NCBI GenBank assembly: GCA_012931725.1
Contig: WHSA01000753.1
Coordinates: forward strand, 124,001-188,000
Direction: 5' to 3'
Origin: Litsea cubeba
Lineage: Eukaryota > Streptophyta > Magnoliopsida > Laurales > Lauraceae
DNA: 64,000 nt
In this document: positions 36,801 through 47,835 of the stretch, piece after piece
How positions within the stretch are numbered: position 1 is the stretch's first letter
Layout of the letters: each line of letters starts with the position of its first letter
Program-made: the position numbers and the translations under genes
Notes under the pieces: generated by a model
Told to the model about the DNA's origin: nothing
The model's input: only the letters and a program-made list of their open reading frames with translations
Database searches by the model: none

Positions 36801-38154
36801 TTGTGTGCATCTTTGTCACCAGTATATGCAATATATTTTGTAGTATCATGATATTTCCCAAAAATGATATCTTGTCAATAATCTCATGATATTGTTGCCA
36901 AATATCTTTAAATTGAAAATATTGCGACAATCTCATGATAATATCGGAATAAAGATGGGAAATTTTGGAAAAAACATGCAAAAATGTTTTTGTTTCAATG
37001 TTTTAAATTACACTGGTACTGTTTCTTATCTAAATTATTTTGTTGTGACATTTTCTCAATAATATCCCCTGAAAACCCAAAAATTCAATATCCCAACATT
37101 TTCCTATGAACGATAATTGTGACAATAGTGTGGATTAGGGATCAGGCAGAACCACTACAATTGGCCCATGACTCTAATGCTTTAAAGTTTCAAGGTTTAG
37201 TGAGTGCATCCTTATCGTGATTATCCAATGGCAGTGATGGACTTATGGTTGATAAGTATCGAATTGGGATGAGTGCCAAAATTGGGGGTGTGAGTGTGGG
37301 AGGGTTTGGGTCGATTGTAGGTGGATCTCTTTACAATATTGTAGTTGTTTATTCATGAGAATTGTCCTATGCCTCCCACGGTTTTTTTATGCTAGTCTAC
37401 TTGTCTATGATGCCCAGATATGGATATGGATACAGACGCTGATACAAGAATTGGGGATACAACTCCTCACTTTTGAAAATCTAGGAAACGGATATGGATA
37501 CGGGTGTCCTAATTTTTTATTTAGATCACTTTTGAATCAATGAATAATAATTGTTTTCATCCCTTTCTAGCATTTTTTTTATGGTGAGAACTGAGAAGTA
37601 AAAATATCAAAAGAACCATATGAAATAAAAAAACTTTATAAGTAGGTTATGTTAAATTTGTTCTCTAGAAGTATCGGTGCAGTATCAAGTACCAATACAA
37701 ATGTCGCATAAGTCCGATACGGATATGTTGGGCTTGTACAACCATCTGGGTATCATAGCTACTTGTAGGTAAAGATTCTTATCCTATGACCTTCAAATCC
37801 AATTGTGAAAGAAAAGTCCAAGAAGAATGAAACAACTTTGAAAAAAAAAAAAAAAAGAAAAGAAAAATGTCAGAATCCATGCCGGAGCATGTACATGCAC
37901 CCTAAAACTAGCATGATTTGGTCCCTTGTTTTAATTTGTATTCAAGTAGAGTAAAATCTAAAAAAAAATATCAAAGAAAGGAAAGTTACTATATCTATCA
38001 TTCTTTTTTTATTAATGTAATTTGTGTGAATCAAAAGCTTGGCAGTACAAAAGAAATGTACTGGAAAGCAATGAACAATACCAAAATAGACAAGAAAACA
38101 TTACAAAAGAAAGGGGAGGATAACAAAAAACCTCTCCGAAGCCTAAAGGGGGGA

Positions 38155-38198
<44 letters not shown>

Positions 38199-41100
38199 AT
38201 ACAAGATTTTTGCCCCACAGCCAGAATTTCTACTTTCAGTAGCCGATTTGCACTTACTTTGTGTTTTTCTCAGCTAAACATGAGTAAATGGCTTAGTGAA
38301 GATATGGATGATAGAACCAACATCTATTGGCCAGATTGATCATTTCATTTAAATTTCAGGGGTTTCAGAGATTCACATAATATCGCACTAATGACCCAAA
38401 ATACCAATGTGCATTGCTTAATACTCGGATGCATGACTTACCACCCAAAATTTTCAACCATGTTCAAGTATAAACTATTTAATATTTACAGATTTATTAT
38501 TATTTACACTATAATAAATATAGTAACCACCCAAAATACCAAAAAATTTGAACCCAGCCACACCTTGAACTCACTATTATCTACAGAATGGTACATATGA
38601 AAAGTTGAGGAAAGATGAGCATTATAAACCTCATTGAAATAACGTCTTCCAACTCTGTGCAGAAGGCCATGCAATCCTGCCCAAGTCCAATAGTGTATTT
38701 CCCTTTACTTACTCCATCATGAGCTTCCAGAGCTTCCTATAGTTGAACAAGAAGAGTAAAACAAGGAAAAGAAAGCATTTAATATAACAAAATAAATTAA
38801 AATAAAAAATCCAATACTCTTAACAAGGAAAAAGACTGTAAAACAATGCAAAATGATTTATAACGCAAACTTCATTAGCAAATAGATTGACAAATCAATG
38901 TTAATCATCAAAACGAAACTTCCATATTTGATGGAGCAGCAAAACACCAACATCCAAATGACAGTGACAGCATGCAGAGCTAACAAAAGACATGGCTCTT
39001 CGTCCAAAAGAAAAGAAAAATGAAGGCATGCCTAATATTAAAAATTCATCAAGTACATCCACTTCTTCACACTTCAAATAACTAGAACTTAGTGCCCATT
39101 GCCAATGCAGTACCAAGAGACAGGAAGAACCAAAATTAAATAAAGTATTTGTGGAAAAGGCAACAACCAAAAATCATGGATCCACATTACAAGCCAACTA
39201 TGCAATCAAACCACCAATTATATCAGTGACACGAGAAACGGCATTGGCTGTATGGATACATGACTACAGCATGGCGGAAGAGAAACTGCTTTTAAGTAAA
39301 TAATGCATCAGAGGTTATGCTCGCCATCTGTGGGAAAAAGAGCATCTACCTGATTTACCATGCAAACCTAGCACAACAGAAGAAACAATAGAAAATTTCA
39401 AACAACCATCTTGAATTTTTAAACCAATGTGGCCTAAACCAAACAACTGAAATGGACAAACTCACACCATGAATATAGTAAGAGGGTCTACAGGGCTTGC
39501 TTGGTGCAGGCTAGCATTGACAAATTGATGAAACTGGTTGATTGAAGCTTGCCTGGATGAGATTGATGAAGCGCCCTGAGCTACACAGCCCATTTGGGTC
39601 GGACCAAGGGCCCAAGGCCCCTGAAATAATCAATTGGCTGTCAGGCCAGATTAGACAGCCCACAGGCACAACCAGCTAAACCAGGCCCACCGCCAGAGCC
39701 AAGCCTGCAACCAGGCCCAGCAGGCTGGGTTGCTTGAGAAGAGGAGGCCCCACAACCTGTGCAAGCTGGCACAATGCACAAGCCTTGCGTACACAAGTTC
39801 AATTTGGGGAACTCCTAAGTCCTAAGAATATGTTTTCTTATATTTATTTAGTAACTGAATGTTCTTTTTAGATTGGATGGACAGGATTTGATTATTCTAG
39901 GGCTGTTTGTTTCAAAAACTCGCAAAAGCATCCTTAATACAGCAGCTTGTACATCTTTTTGCTGATTTTCTTCAATTTTCTCTCTGCAAAAGTCCCTAAC
40001 CTTGGGGTTTGCATGTTACAGGAGTTGGGCAGGTAGATCTCATGGTATGTAGTAATCTGCATGTAATTTGGTGCTGACTTTTTGTCCCTTTTTTTTGGGT
40101 AGATTGAAGCACAGAAGTGAAATCCAATGAAGGAAATATACCCTATCCATTGTAGATCAATCCAAGTAGATGGATCTACATCACTGGTGAAGTGATGGCT
40201 CAGGAGATCAGCATCAGGCTAATCATCATATCTGCTACTTGATGCAACATTAAATACAGGAAATGTATCGGACCATTTTCTATGCATTTGACAGAAAGCT
40301 GTTGATGAAAAATGCTTATCTGAGTATAAAGGTGCCATCTCAAGCCATACATGACTATCACTGCACTAGTTACTGTCCATAAAGCACGTTCACTAATATG
40401 GTCCATAAAGACTCTGAAAAGTTTACATTTATTAACCAACTTCTGATGTCCAGGTGCATTATCACCCATTGGTAATCCATCCTTCTGTACCAAAAAAAAA
40501 TAAAAATTGATGACTAGTATTCAACCCAGGATGGAAGATTTAACCTTCAATAGACAGCTTACAAATGGATGGATGCATAAAATACACAGTTGTCTATGAA
40601 AAAGCAGACTGGGAGAAGGATATACTTGATTCTCAAACCTCTCATTTCTTTATTTAACCCCCTCTCCTCTTCCTTCTCCCTCAACCATATTTATCATGAG
40701 GCAACCACTTCAACTCTCAAGATCAGTGAAAAATAAGTCCACATACATGGAGTTGCTAGCTAAAGGAGGGTTAATTTTCCATAGATCAGATCCTATAATT
40801 CCTCCTGTAGTGAACCGTAGACTTTTAATTTGATATTTTGAATCTACAACCATCATCATCAAAGGCTCATCCCATGTATTGGTGATTGGGTTTGTGATTT
40901 CTACTTTCCCACCATCTTCTCCATAATCCATAGTCTATTGTGTCTTTCCTCCTATTATGCCCAGATGCAATATTGATACAGTATGGACACGCTATGGATA
41001 CAACAAGGACATGGATTTTATCCACAAAATTGAAGTATCGGAGATAATACAATATGGACATATAGCCTATTCTGAAGTATTCAGGTACCATTGCTTTCCT

Positions 41101-42471
41101 CAGTACTTCATTAAGGCCTTTGTTAAGTCTTCCTCATCCCTTATTTCCCTAAACTTGGAATCTTGACTACATCATATAGGGGCCAATCCGATCTCCTCGG
41201 TAGAAGCGCAAGTATCTAATGCAACATTCACTGATTCTCTCTTCTATTAGAGCTACAACTAAGTTTCTTCTTCTATACTCGTGAATCTATCATTTCTAGC
41301 AACTCCACTCATCAGTTAACTACCGCTCATTCTTTGTCACACAAGCTCATATAAGTGGTCATACTTTTGGTCATAGCAGCCAATAAATATTTAGATGGAA
41401 ATAAGGCCACGACCAGAGCCAAATCAAGTGAAGAATCTTAAAATCGGTAAGGAAGAGAAGCAAAGACAACAAAATAACATTCAACTAAAACAACCCATAT
41501 GATAAATCATAAATATGATGCCTCCCTTCACATAGAAGGCTTAGAAATCTTCCTATCAATGACGAAAACTTGAATGAAACCCCTACACAATTCAGGAACA
41601 AAGAAGCAATCCCATAAATCTCCCAATTGTGAAGTTCAACAAGAAGACTATCCACAATTACATTTCCTGTTCAGCCAGTGTAAAGAGCTCATAAAGCCTA
41701 TGCATGTTTGTCTTAACCCCAAAATTCTGCTTTTCACTCTCATAATAGAACCCCTTTTTTTCTGTCTCGGATCTTAACAGAGTTAAAGCAACTTGGCTAG
41801 AGAAACAAAAGAAAAAAGCAAAAAGTAAAAGATAAGTTTCCAAGATCATTCCCATCTTTTCCATTCCACCTAGAGAGACATTAAACACATTACACAGTTC
41901 CAGACAAACCACTCCAATTGTATTTAATCTCCCAAGCCAAGGTTTCCTCCTTCAGAACCCAATATTCCAATATTTCAAAACTCAACCGAAATGAACTCCA
42001 GATTTTTCATCATTTCTTCATCTTCACTCTCACAGAAGCTAACACTAACATATTCTATCAACCTCAATTACCTCATAACCAAACATCACAATACATAGCG
42101 ATACTCCAATTATCAAAGCGCCCCTTCACTTGCAAGGGGAACGAAAACATCAAAAACAAACAAAAACCTCAACTCCACATCAATGACATCAAACTCCACA
42201 TTCACAAAACCAAATAAAAAACAGAAACAATAATAAAAATCGAATCTTTCACAGCTAGTAAACCGTGATTATCAAGACCCATTTCTCAATCCTCAAACCC
42301 AAACTGAAAAAACCAAAAAAAAATCCATCACACACGCAAGAATAATTCCTTGACCCAAAATCCGAAAACTCTAAAAGAAATCGAAAGAGAAGCAGTTACC
42401 TGATCAACGCAAGTAGGAGGGAAGTAGATGTCCATGGCGAGAATCCCCACGTTCTTCTGCTGCGACTCCAT
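20746..42471 (-). CDS. HMGS: Hydroxymethylglutaryl-CoA synthase, 12 exons
   Basis: HMGS condenses acetyl-CoA with acetoacetyl-CoA to HMG-CoA in the cytosolic mevalonate pathway. Exons, read downward: 42471-42400, 38736-38630, 34423-34291, 33946-33803, 33123-32965, 26133-26060, 25970-25895, 25657-25602, 23868-23781, 23691-23551, 23339-23190, 20970-20746. All introns are GT..AG, phases agree, and the product is 474 residues against about 461 in Arabidopsis. The start is fixed by the conserved NVGILAMDIYFPPTC. Catalytic residues are visible: Glu82 in GRLEVGSET, Cys120 in STNACYGGTAA, His250 in FHSPYNK. Their spacing equals that of the Brassica enzyme (79, 117, 247) with a three-residue longer N-terminus. 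Introns 1, 2, 5, 8 and 11 exceed 1.7 kb; intron 5 holds a copia element. The C-terminal tail is slightly longer than usual. The gene looks intact. Confidence 0.96.
21077..21249. mobile_element. MITE family C, copy 1 (HMGS intron 11)
   Basis: Starts GGGAGGTGCTCCTATGAGAG and ends with the inverted relative CTCTCACTAGAGCACCTCCC. It is 173 bp, folds over nearly its whole length, and sits inside a (TA)n tract. It shares its ends with 21657-21786 and 21822-21938. Confidence 0.65.
21250..21283. repeat. (TA)n microsatellite
   Basis: An uninterrupted TA run of about 33 bases inside HMGS intron 11, flanked by MITEs. Confidence 0.85.
21284..21656. mobile_element. MITE family A, copy 2 (HMGS intron 11)
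   Basis: Second copy of the element at 938-1322, with the same order of words (GTGGGGCCCAC, GGGGATTTCAAGGACTCC, GTCGATCCAACGGTCTAG). Terminal inverted repeats are built around AAGCTTAAGCTTAGGA. It apparently inserted into a family C MITE, whose left end is missing. Confidence 0.65.
21657..21786. mobile_element. MITE family C, copy 2 (left end lost)
   Basis: The right end (GAGAGATGCTCTCATAGTAGCACTTC) is the inverted family C end. The inner arms GATAGGGTGGGGGCCCTCAC and GAGGGCCCTCACCCTATCTC pair. The expected left terminus is absent where the family A element begins. Confidence 0.5.
21822..21938. mobile_element. MITE family C, copy 3
   Basis: Starts GGGAAGTGCTACTATGAG and ends with the inverted relative CTCTTATAGGAACATTTCC. 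It is 117 bp long and flanked on both sides by (TA)n (about 21802-21820 and 21939-21958), with a (CA)n run before it. TA-rich flanks fit TA-targeting insertion. Confidence 0.6.
22131..22620. other. HMGS intron 11, repeat-derived remainder
   Basis: 22150-22300 has words related to family A (TCAATCCAACGGTTCAATCC, AATTTAGGGGGTCCCATGTG), suggesting a decayed copy. At 22514 and 22551 a unit of about 37 bp (TTTGCAGAGATGAG) is duplicated in tandem. No coding content. Confidence 0.4.
23869..25601. other. HMGS intron 8
   Basis: A 1733-bp intron. Part of it (about 24130-25370) is less AT-rich than the rest and repeats the words CTCCCACTTAAG/CTCCCGCTTAAG and CATGTGTTTTCACTT/GCATGTAAAACAC, so it probably contains an old insertion. 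I could not define its ends. No gene seen. Confidence 0.35.
26497..26724 (+). repeat. Copia 5' LTR
   Basis: 228 bp, TG...CA ends. By eye it differs from the 3' LTR at only two positions (G/C in GGACTTTGATC near its end, and C/T in GCTCCTTCC). A CT-rich tract (CTCTCTCTCTTTCTCTC) lies near the 3' end. Confidence 0.95.
26725..26736 (+). promoter_or_regulatory. Copia primer-binding site (tRNA-iMet)
   Basis: TGGTATCAGAGC directly follows the 5' LTR. It is the standard plant copia PBS complementary to the 3' end of initiator methionine tRNA. Confidence 0.93.
27205..27515 (+). repeat. CTACTG-rich low-complexity leader of copia
   Basis: Repeats of GTTGCTACTACTGC and CTACTGCTGCTA type fill the untranslated leader between the PBS and the gag start. 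The unit TTCTCTTCTGTCTTCTGG occurs twice near 27228-27283. Open frames here encode only leucine- and tyrosine-rich low-complexity peptide and are not gag. Confidence 0.7.
27545..29503 (+). pseudogene. Copia gag-protease-integrase (5' part of polyprotein)
   Basis: Start taken at ATG 27545 (MDTSEKSGPSIVKFNG), the usual copia gag opening; the upstream frame is low-complexity leader. Gag carries two CCHC zinc knuckles (CYNCQKYGHYANQC and CKYCKAVGHGIEEC, about 28246-28345). The protease motif WYLDSGASNHM is near 28595. The integrase zinc finger is WHNRLGHPN (about 28993) with CDACKLGKS (about 29092). Integrase acidic residues sit in HSDVWG, FIDDYSRF and SGGEYVS (about 29172-29385). The frame ends early because a run of six A at 29483-29488, one more than the codon pattern requires, shifts it after GVAERK. 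The element is therefore defective at the DNA level. Confidence 0.9.
29489..31322 (+). pseudogene. Copia integrase C-terminus, reverse transcriptase, start of RNase H
   Basis: The pol frame resumes after the A-run shift with NRHLLDVTRTLL and continues through the integrase C-terminal part (VFLGYATNQKGFVCYDP). Reverse transcriptase follows with VKPIGCKWIYSIK, YQMDVKNAFLHGDL (about 30439) and the catalytic LLVYVDDIIITG (about 30691-30726). RNase H begins with YADADWAGCPDTRRSTTGW (about 31183-31242). Near 31249-31252 a second single-base insertion moves the rest of RNase H to another frame, so this frame stops at 31322 with an unrelated tail. The RT active site itself is intact. Confidence 0.9.
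31251..31656 (+). pseudogene. Copia RNase H C-terminal part
   Basis: After the second frameshift the frame reads LGQSLISWKCKKQERVSKSS and TEAEYRAMSSACSEILWL, then HIEVDCHFIRD and FADIFTKGLP, the conserved end of plant copia RNase H. It ends at a TGA just before the polypurine tract. The acidic residue in TEAEYRA is kept. Confidence 0.88.
31655..31663 (+). promoter_or_regulatory. Copia polypurine tract
   Basis: GAGGGGGGG lies immediately before the 3' LTR (TGTCAATCC at 31664), the usual position of the plus-strand primer. It overlaps the end of the RNase H stop codon. Confidence 0.85.
31664..31891 (+). repeat. Copia 3' LTR
   Basis: 228 bp, same ends as the 5' LTR and followed by the AGTAT target duplication. 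The near identity of the two LTRs points to a recent insertion. Confidence 0.95.
34597..35352. mobile_element. hAT-like element in HMGS intron 2
   Basis: The left end CATAGTTATCAAAATCCTATG is inverted at the right end (GATTCCGATTTTGAAAACTATG). It is flanked by CCTACATT and CCTATATT, an 8-bp duplication with one mismatch. The subterminal parts are rich in GATTCG words on both sides. It is 756 bp and non-coding, so a non-autonomous hAT relative is the best call. Confidence 0.65.
35362..35539 (+). mobile_element. Retroposed insert with poly-A tail and 14-bp TSD
   Basis: CTATGCCTATATTG occurs on both sides (35348-35361 and 35540-35553), and the insert ends in a run of about 17 A after AATGAAAGTAACCATTC. 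A 3' poly-A tail plus a long target duplication is the mark of LINE-driven retroposition. The insert holds the unit CACTGGAAAGAGATGGTC twice. It may be a 5'-truncated L1-type LINE 3' end or a retroposed transcript. Confidence 0.75.
37405..37758 (+). mobile_element. Non-autonomous hAT element, family B copy 2 (HMGS intron 2)
   Basis: The ends are CTATGATGCCCAGATATGG and CTGGGTATCATAG. A perfect 8-bp duplication CTACTTGT lies at 37397-37404 and 37759-37766. The body is the inverted relative of 11799-12144 (GGATACGGGTGTCCTAA, TAGATCACTTTTGAATC, AAGTCCGATACGGATATG). Confidence 0.82.
38157..38197. repeat. (GA)n microsatellite
   Basis: About 40 bases of GA dinucleotide in HMGS intron 2. It makes a spurious Arg-Glu open frame on the plus strand. 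Confidence 0.9.
38737..42399. other. HMGS intron 1
   Basis: A 3.66-kb intron, AT-rich. Part of it (about 39475-39790) is rich in GGCC words. A small hAT element is at 40952-41093 and a LINE-like CATCATCATCAAAGGCTCATCCC word at about 40853. No other gene was recognised. Confidence 0.5.
40952..41093. mobile_element. Non-autonomous hAT element, family B copy 3 (short)
   Basis: The left end CTATTATGCCCAGATGC resembles the family B end and the right end is TATTCAGGTACCATTG. A perfect 8-bp duplication CTTTCCTC lies at 40944-40951 and 41094-41101. It is only 142 bp, so it is an internally deleted or diverged member. Confidence 0.7.
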
Positions 42472-42800
42472 CTCTGCTTTCTTCTTCGGCTCACAAACCC
42501 TAGTTCCAACGAAAGGAGCTGTCTTTCTCTCCCCCTCTCCTCGAAGAGCGAGAGACGATCGAAGAAGAAGAAGCAGGTGGCCGTGAAGCAATTAGAACAT
42601 GGAGAGGAGGGAAGCAGACAGAGGAGAAAATATAATATGGAGTTTGGTAACTTGGACTGAGTTTTGCTGTTTTTTACTTTTGGTGCCATTGCCTCTGATG
42701 TGGGTAGAAAAAGCACAGTGGAAGAAGATTGTGGGTGGACTGTACTGTGCGTTTGTCACCATTAGGTTGGAGACTTGTTGAAATAGAAGGCACAAGTACT
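42472..42800 (-). promoter_or_regulatory. HMGS promoter region
   Basis: Upstream of the HMGS start codon. A TATA-like word (TATTATATTTT on the minus strand, about 42627-42640) lies about 160 bases above the ATG, which would leave a leader of roughly 130 nt. Inferred from sequence only. Confidence 0.4.
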
Positions 42801-45800
42801 ATAATATGACAGTGGATAACAATCTGATTTAGATGATTTTATCAAACCTGCTTAGATCTCATGAACCCCACAAGCACCATTTGATTGATTGTGTCTCAAT
42901 TTGAAACTTCTAAATTTGGGACCACCTTTAATCGGTACAGCCCTTGGATACTCTTAGCTATCTGACCATCCCGTGATTTGGCATCATGCCCCAAGAATCA
43001 AGAACTGTGATTACCATGCCATTAAACTTTAAGGCTGTTAAGTTATGGACTAGGATAATCCGGTGGGGCTGATTTCTTGGCTCTCCATCATCCTTAATGA
43101 GACATTTTCCATCTGTCCTCTTATTAATAGGGCCTAAAAGTATATCTTCATGTGTTTTCAATTCAACTGTGCATATTAAAGGGGATTGGGTTTAAATTTG
43201 GATGAGTTTTTATGCATGGGGAGGTGTGTGATATGACTATATAAGTGTGTTGGATCAAATAGAAGTAGGTTTTTAATGTGTTGGTAAGTTGGATAATAGT
43301 TGGGTAACTGGTCAACAGATCCCATTCAAGTCCAGATTTTGATACGTAAAATTTTTTTGAGGTTGTTTACAACATTGTAGGGGGGCATAAAGTGGTGTGA
43401 TTGTAATTTTGAACAAAATTTTATTTGATGAACACCTATTTATTTGTAGTTCCAAGACACTGTGATCAGCAGCATAGACAGCTATTTCACTGTATTCCTT
43501 TCATCACTGATAATGTTTGAATAAATCGTGGAGAAAGTAGGATGAAGTAAATATGAACTCGTGGAAAAATGATAATGATTGTGTAAAGAAAAAGTATACT
43601 TTCTAGTATGCTATATTTACTTTTGTTTTGACAGGGTAGAGTAGAGTAATTTGAGGACAGAGAGACAAAAGAGATGCGATACGAAAGAAGTAAGATAAGA
43701 AGTTAACAACGACGATAATTATTTGACAAAATAAAGTTACTAGACCGAGTTGGTCAAACTCATGGGACTCACCTGACTCACTTATCAACCTGTGAGGTTT
43801 AGAACTGATGAAGTGGCAGTTGTTGGGACTGACCATTTTTTTACCCAAGACATCTATAGTAGAAAAACCTGATGTGAGTTTCTTATGGTTGTTTATAATT
43901 GATTGGTCTTGCATTCCCATGAATTTTCTTTCTTTCTTTTTTGTTCTTCTTCTTCTGCCAAAAGGCAATTCTCATCTGTCAGTCAACAACTACAGCTTTC
44001 TATTGAATACCGCGGGCTGAAGACAAGGTGAAAATCAAATCCGTGTTGACAGGCAACAAAAACGAACAAACAGCACAAGGCCAGCTGCTTGTGTACATTT
44101 TGAGTGGCCAAGAAAGGGTCTTTTGTGATAGTTCTTAGAAGAGAAAAACATAAAAAAACAGACAAGGGGATTTATGCTGAAAGTATTCTATTCTTATCCT
44201 ATAGAATTAAGTATGACACTTGTGCTCGAGTTGGGTCAAGGCCCAAATTACTGGAAGGGGCCCATATCAGGTTCGTTAGATCCGAACTTGGCTCGGGTCA
44301 AAGTTGTAGAACACTGACACATGACAATGCCCGAAAGCAAGTACATGTTTGTGCAAGGGGAAGATTCTACACTCAATGGATTTTTGTTTTCACGGAAGAG
44401 ATGAATCGTGTGTTCATACTTCTCCTATAAGAGATTAAAATCCTCTCTATTGAGGAAATTCAGTTTTTTTTTTCTCTCTTTTTCTATGAGGAAAATATGT
44501 GGATCCAAACAACAAAATAATGGGCTACATGAAAATTTTGAACAATTTCTTCTTTATTGTGGAATTTTCTAGTGGTATAGACACAAACTAAAAATTAGAA
44601 ACGGAATCCAAAGGGATGAAATAGCTTGGACATGGTTCTTAATGGAGTTGAATATATTGTGGCATTGGATACTTGGGGATCCAGATATGAAATAAATGTA
44701 CCTAAGCTTGGACCTGGATTTAATTTTGTAGAACAAAAGGGAGATGCAAATCAAGAAGAGGTCCAGATCTTAAACTCATAGATTGCTTCAGTTGGCGCCT
44801 TCACATATTTGGATTTTTGGGAGACTTGGGAGTCCATTTTCAGCATCAAGTGGATTCACGTGTAAAACACGAACTAGATATGATTCCATCTCTTTTGCTT
44901 TATGTATTGGAATCACCTGTTTTGCAGATGGACTGATGTGAGAAGGGGGGCAGCTCTGGCAGAATGAAATTTGGTTTATGTAAGGCATGTTATATCCTTC
45001 ACACTTACCTCATCTCTTTCACCTCGATCTCATCTTTTAACTTCACCCCTCACGTTTTAAATAATCCTTCATTAGAGTTTAGCCCGTGAGGCCCACTTAA
45101 ATCGAAGTTTACCAAAGGTAGATGGGACAATGGAAACATCTCCTCGTGAAAAAAAAAAAAAGAAAAAAAAAATCAGCACTACCAAATTTATCCTAACCCT
45201 TGATTTTACAGCTTTAAAGTTTAATAGCCTCTTAATTGTAAATTTTCTTGAGACTCAATTTAATGGTGAGTGAAGGTTCAGTGAGTGTAAATTGGGCCTT
45301 ATACCTGGGCATGTGCTGCAAAGATGAAAGATGGGCTTAAGTGGGCCCTATAGTGCTACACTACACTTGAAGTTGCTCGCAAGAGAACATTCTCTTATAT
45401 TACCAAAAAAAAGAGAACATTTCCTTAGCTTACCATGCTTAAGTATTCAATTCGATCTCATATATTTTATGCAAACAAACATACCAATTGAATTACTTCT
45501 AATTTTTTTTCTTTTACCTGCCCAAACCAATGTTAATGCTTGAAGCATAACATGGACCCAATTTAAGTAAACGCAAACAAATGCATATTTTGAAAAGGTG
45601 ACTTCAAAATGTACACAATTTGAACAGAGTTTATGGGTCAACATTAAAATATACATGATGTAACTTTCCTTACTTTGATTGTTTTAGTAACACCACCAAA
45701 TCCAACTACCACCACACCCCCATCACTCACCAAACCAAGAAAAAGATTATTCATTGACTCAAATAAAATAAATCAAAATTCTTATTTTCCACACATTTAA

Positions 45801-45948
45801 TTAAAAAAATATTCCATGCCGAATTGGACCTACACATCCTATCCATTTCACCTTGTTTAGTGCACTTTTCTTGGCAAAAGCGGGAAGTTAGGCCCCTCCC
45901 TCAGGACTTCCATCTTCACGGATGGTGCAGCATTACACAAAAAGTCCT
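42801..45948. other. Intergenic, no gene seen
   Basis: AT-rich DNA between HMGS and the Harbinger-like element. Open frames are short and unlike known proteins. Confidence 0.45.
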
Positions 45949-45951
45949 TTA

Positions 45952-47038
45952 GGTGACGTTTGACAACCGTCCTCGCCGTGGATTTCTGTCGGTTTTCCGC
46001 GATCTCGTGGAAAATCCACGTTTGAATATGCGTGGAAAAGCTCTTTGAGATGCAAGGAATGCCCGTTTTCAAATATTCATGAGGTCGGACCTCCCCAGGT
46101 CGGATGCGCGGAATCCATCGAATGAGAGAAAGGCGGAGCTACAGTGATTCTGAAGGTAACATATGGCAGACCGATTTTTCTATTTTTTTTTTATTTTTAT
46201 AGGCCCTACAATCAAGATCTGAACCGATGATTGTGTTAAGAATGTCCATAACGGCTATGTTCCAAAATTTCAACCGTTGATTCATCCTAGATCGTGAGAT
46301 ATTTGCAAAATCGTTTGGACAGTGACGATAAGATACTGTGACGGTAATGTACAGTGACTATGACGGTAATGTGTACCTAATAAGTTTTTGCTTTGGGAAT
46401 GTACCTTTTAGATTCCCTAGTCAAGATCCAAACCGTTAGTCACCTTTAAAAACTCCAAAACGGCCACCTCACCAAATATCAGCCGTCATAATACTCGAGA
46501 TATGTGTTAATTCATCATTACTGTTCACGGTAAATGCACAGTGGTGCCAAAACAGTCCTTTTTTTTTTAATTTTCTGGTTTCTGTGGGGTCCACAATCAA
46601 GATCGGAACCGTTCATTATTTCGGTAAGGTCAGGCACGGCAAGGTGATCAAATTTCAGCCGTTGATTCATCTTATATCTCGAGATATGTGCCAAAACGTC
46701 ATTAATCTTCAAAGAAAATGCATACCAGGTGCAAAAACAGTCTTTTTTTTCATTTTTTTTTGTTTCTGTGGGGTCCACAATCAAGATCGGAACCGTTCAT
46801 TATTTCGGGAAGGTCAGGCACGGCAAAGCAAGGTGATCAAGTTTCAGCCGTTGATTCATCTTATATCTCAAAATATCTTCCAAAATATCATTAATCTTCA
46901 AAGAAAATGCATACTAATGCCAAAACAGTCCAAACATGGAACTCTTTGGAAAGGAATCATACATGGTTCTTTGGAGATGGAGAGAATCCTCTAAACCGAG
47001 GATTTCTGTCCTAGCATGGACTGTTGTCAAACGTCACC
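45952..47038. mobile_element. PIF/Harbinger-like non-autonomous element with internal tandem units
   Basis: The termini GGTGACGTTTGACAAC and GTTGTCAAACGTCACC are perfect 16-bp inverted repeats. TTA is present on both sides (45949-45951 and 47039-47041), matching the 3-bp target choice of PIF/Harbinger. The 1087-bp interior has no transposase. It holds about four diverged tandem units; the two clearest (from 46581 and from 46765, period 184 bp) share TCTGTGGGGTCCACAATC, GGAACCGTTCATTATTTCGG and TTTCAGCCGTTGATTCATC. Subterminal sequence on both sides (GTGGATTTCTGTC, GAGGATTTCTGTCC) is not simply inverted. Confidence 0.75.
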
Positions 47039-47484
47039 TTAGTGAGACCTAGAAATCCACGTGACTCACTAGTTTCCCAACTCATTTAACTAGAGAACTT
47101 CTGTCACCATGCATGTTCATGATTTTTATATGGATCCGAGTAACCCGGAGAGAGGATTCCGTTTCAGTTCCAACATGGAGAATCAATATCAAAATCATTA
47201 ACAGGAACTATGCAATCTAGTAGTTGTGACTTTCATATCTGATAACCACATGGATCTGCACATCTTTTCAAATTCATGAAAATGAAACTTGATAAAGACA
47301 TCCTCCTCCATATATTTTTACTATTTCCAGGGGAGAGGGGCATGTTTGCAACCTCGAAGAAACAGATGTAACAACTTAAAAAGCTACTGAAATCGTCTCT
47401 CACGTGACATTAAATTATAAGTAAGAGAGGTAGATGGACAAAATAGTCTAACCAAACACTAGGGACTGGCCCTCTACACGTGAT

Positions 47485-47835
47485 ATGTGGGGTGGTTGTT
47501 CCTTGCCTGCTAATCACGTGGAGTCCATATTTTTTTATGTACTAAAAGATGTCCAAGAAGGGCTTCCCATTCCCAAGCAAATAATTAACTTCTGGTTTGG
47601 ACTTTGGATGGTAGATCATCCACCTTCCCAATTCCAATTCTGCCATGGACCCTTTGCTGCCCTAATGGAGCATGCTCTTGAGACTGCTTGGAAAGATGAT
47701 TATCATGTTGTATCAATGTCTATCCAGGATATAGATGATTATGATCAATCATGTTGTATCAATATCTGGCCAACCCACACACGTTTGTGTGATCGCTTTC
47801 GAAGAAATATAAGTGTAGGAGGGTATCCGAGCTGA
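47485..47835 (+). other. Unassigned open frame cut by the gypsy insertion
   Basis: An ATG-started frame of 116 codons. From 47814 on it runs into the gypsy element, so only about 109 codons are host sequence. I recognise no domain and no supporting splice or promoter signal. Chance is the likeliest explanation; a remnant of an old gene or transposon is possible. Confidence 0.2.

Noticed and set aside
37918..38277. 119-codon open frame in HMGS intron 2
   Set aside because: Its core is the (GA)n microsatellite and it has no recognisable domain.
47485..47813. Host gene interrupted by the gypsy element
   Set aside because: The frame has no recognised domain or continuation at 58605, so a disrupted gene cannot be supported.
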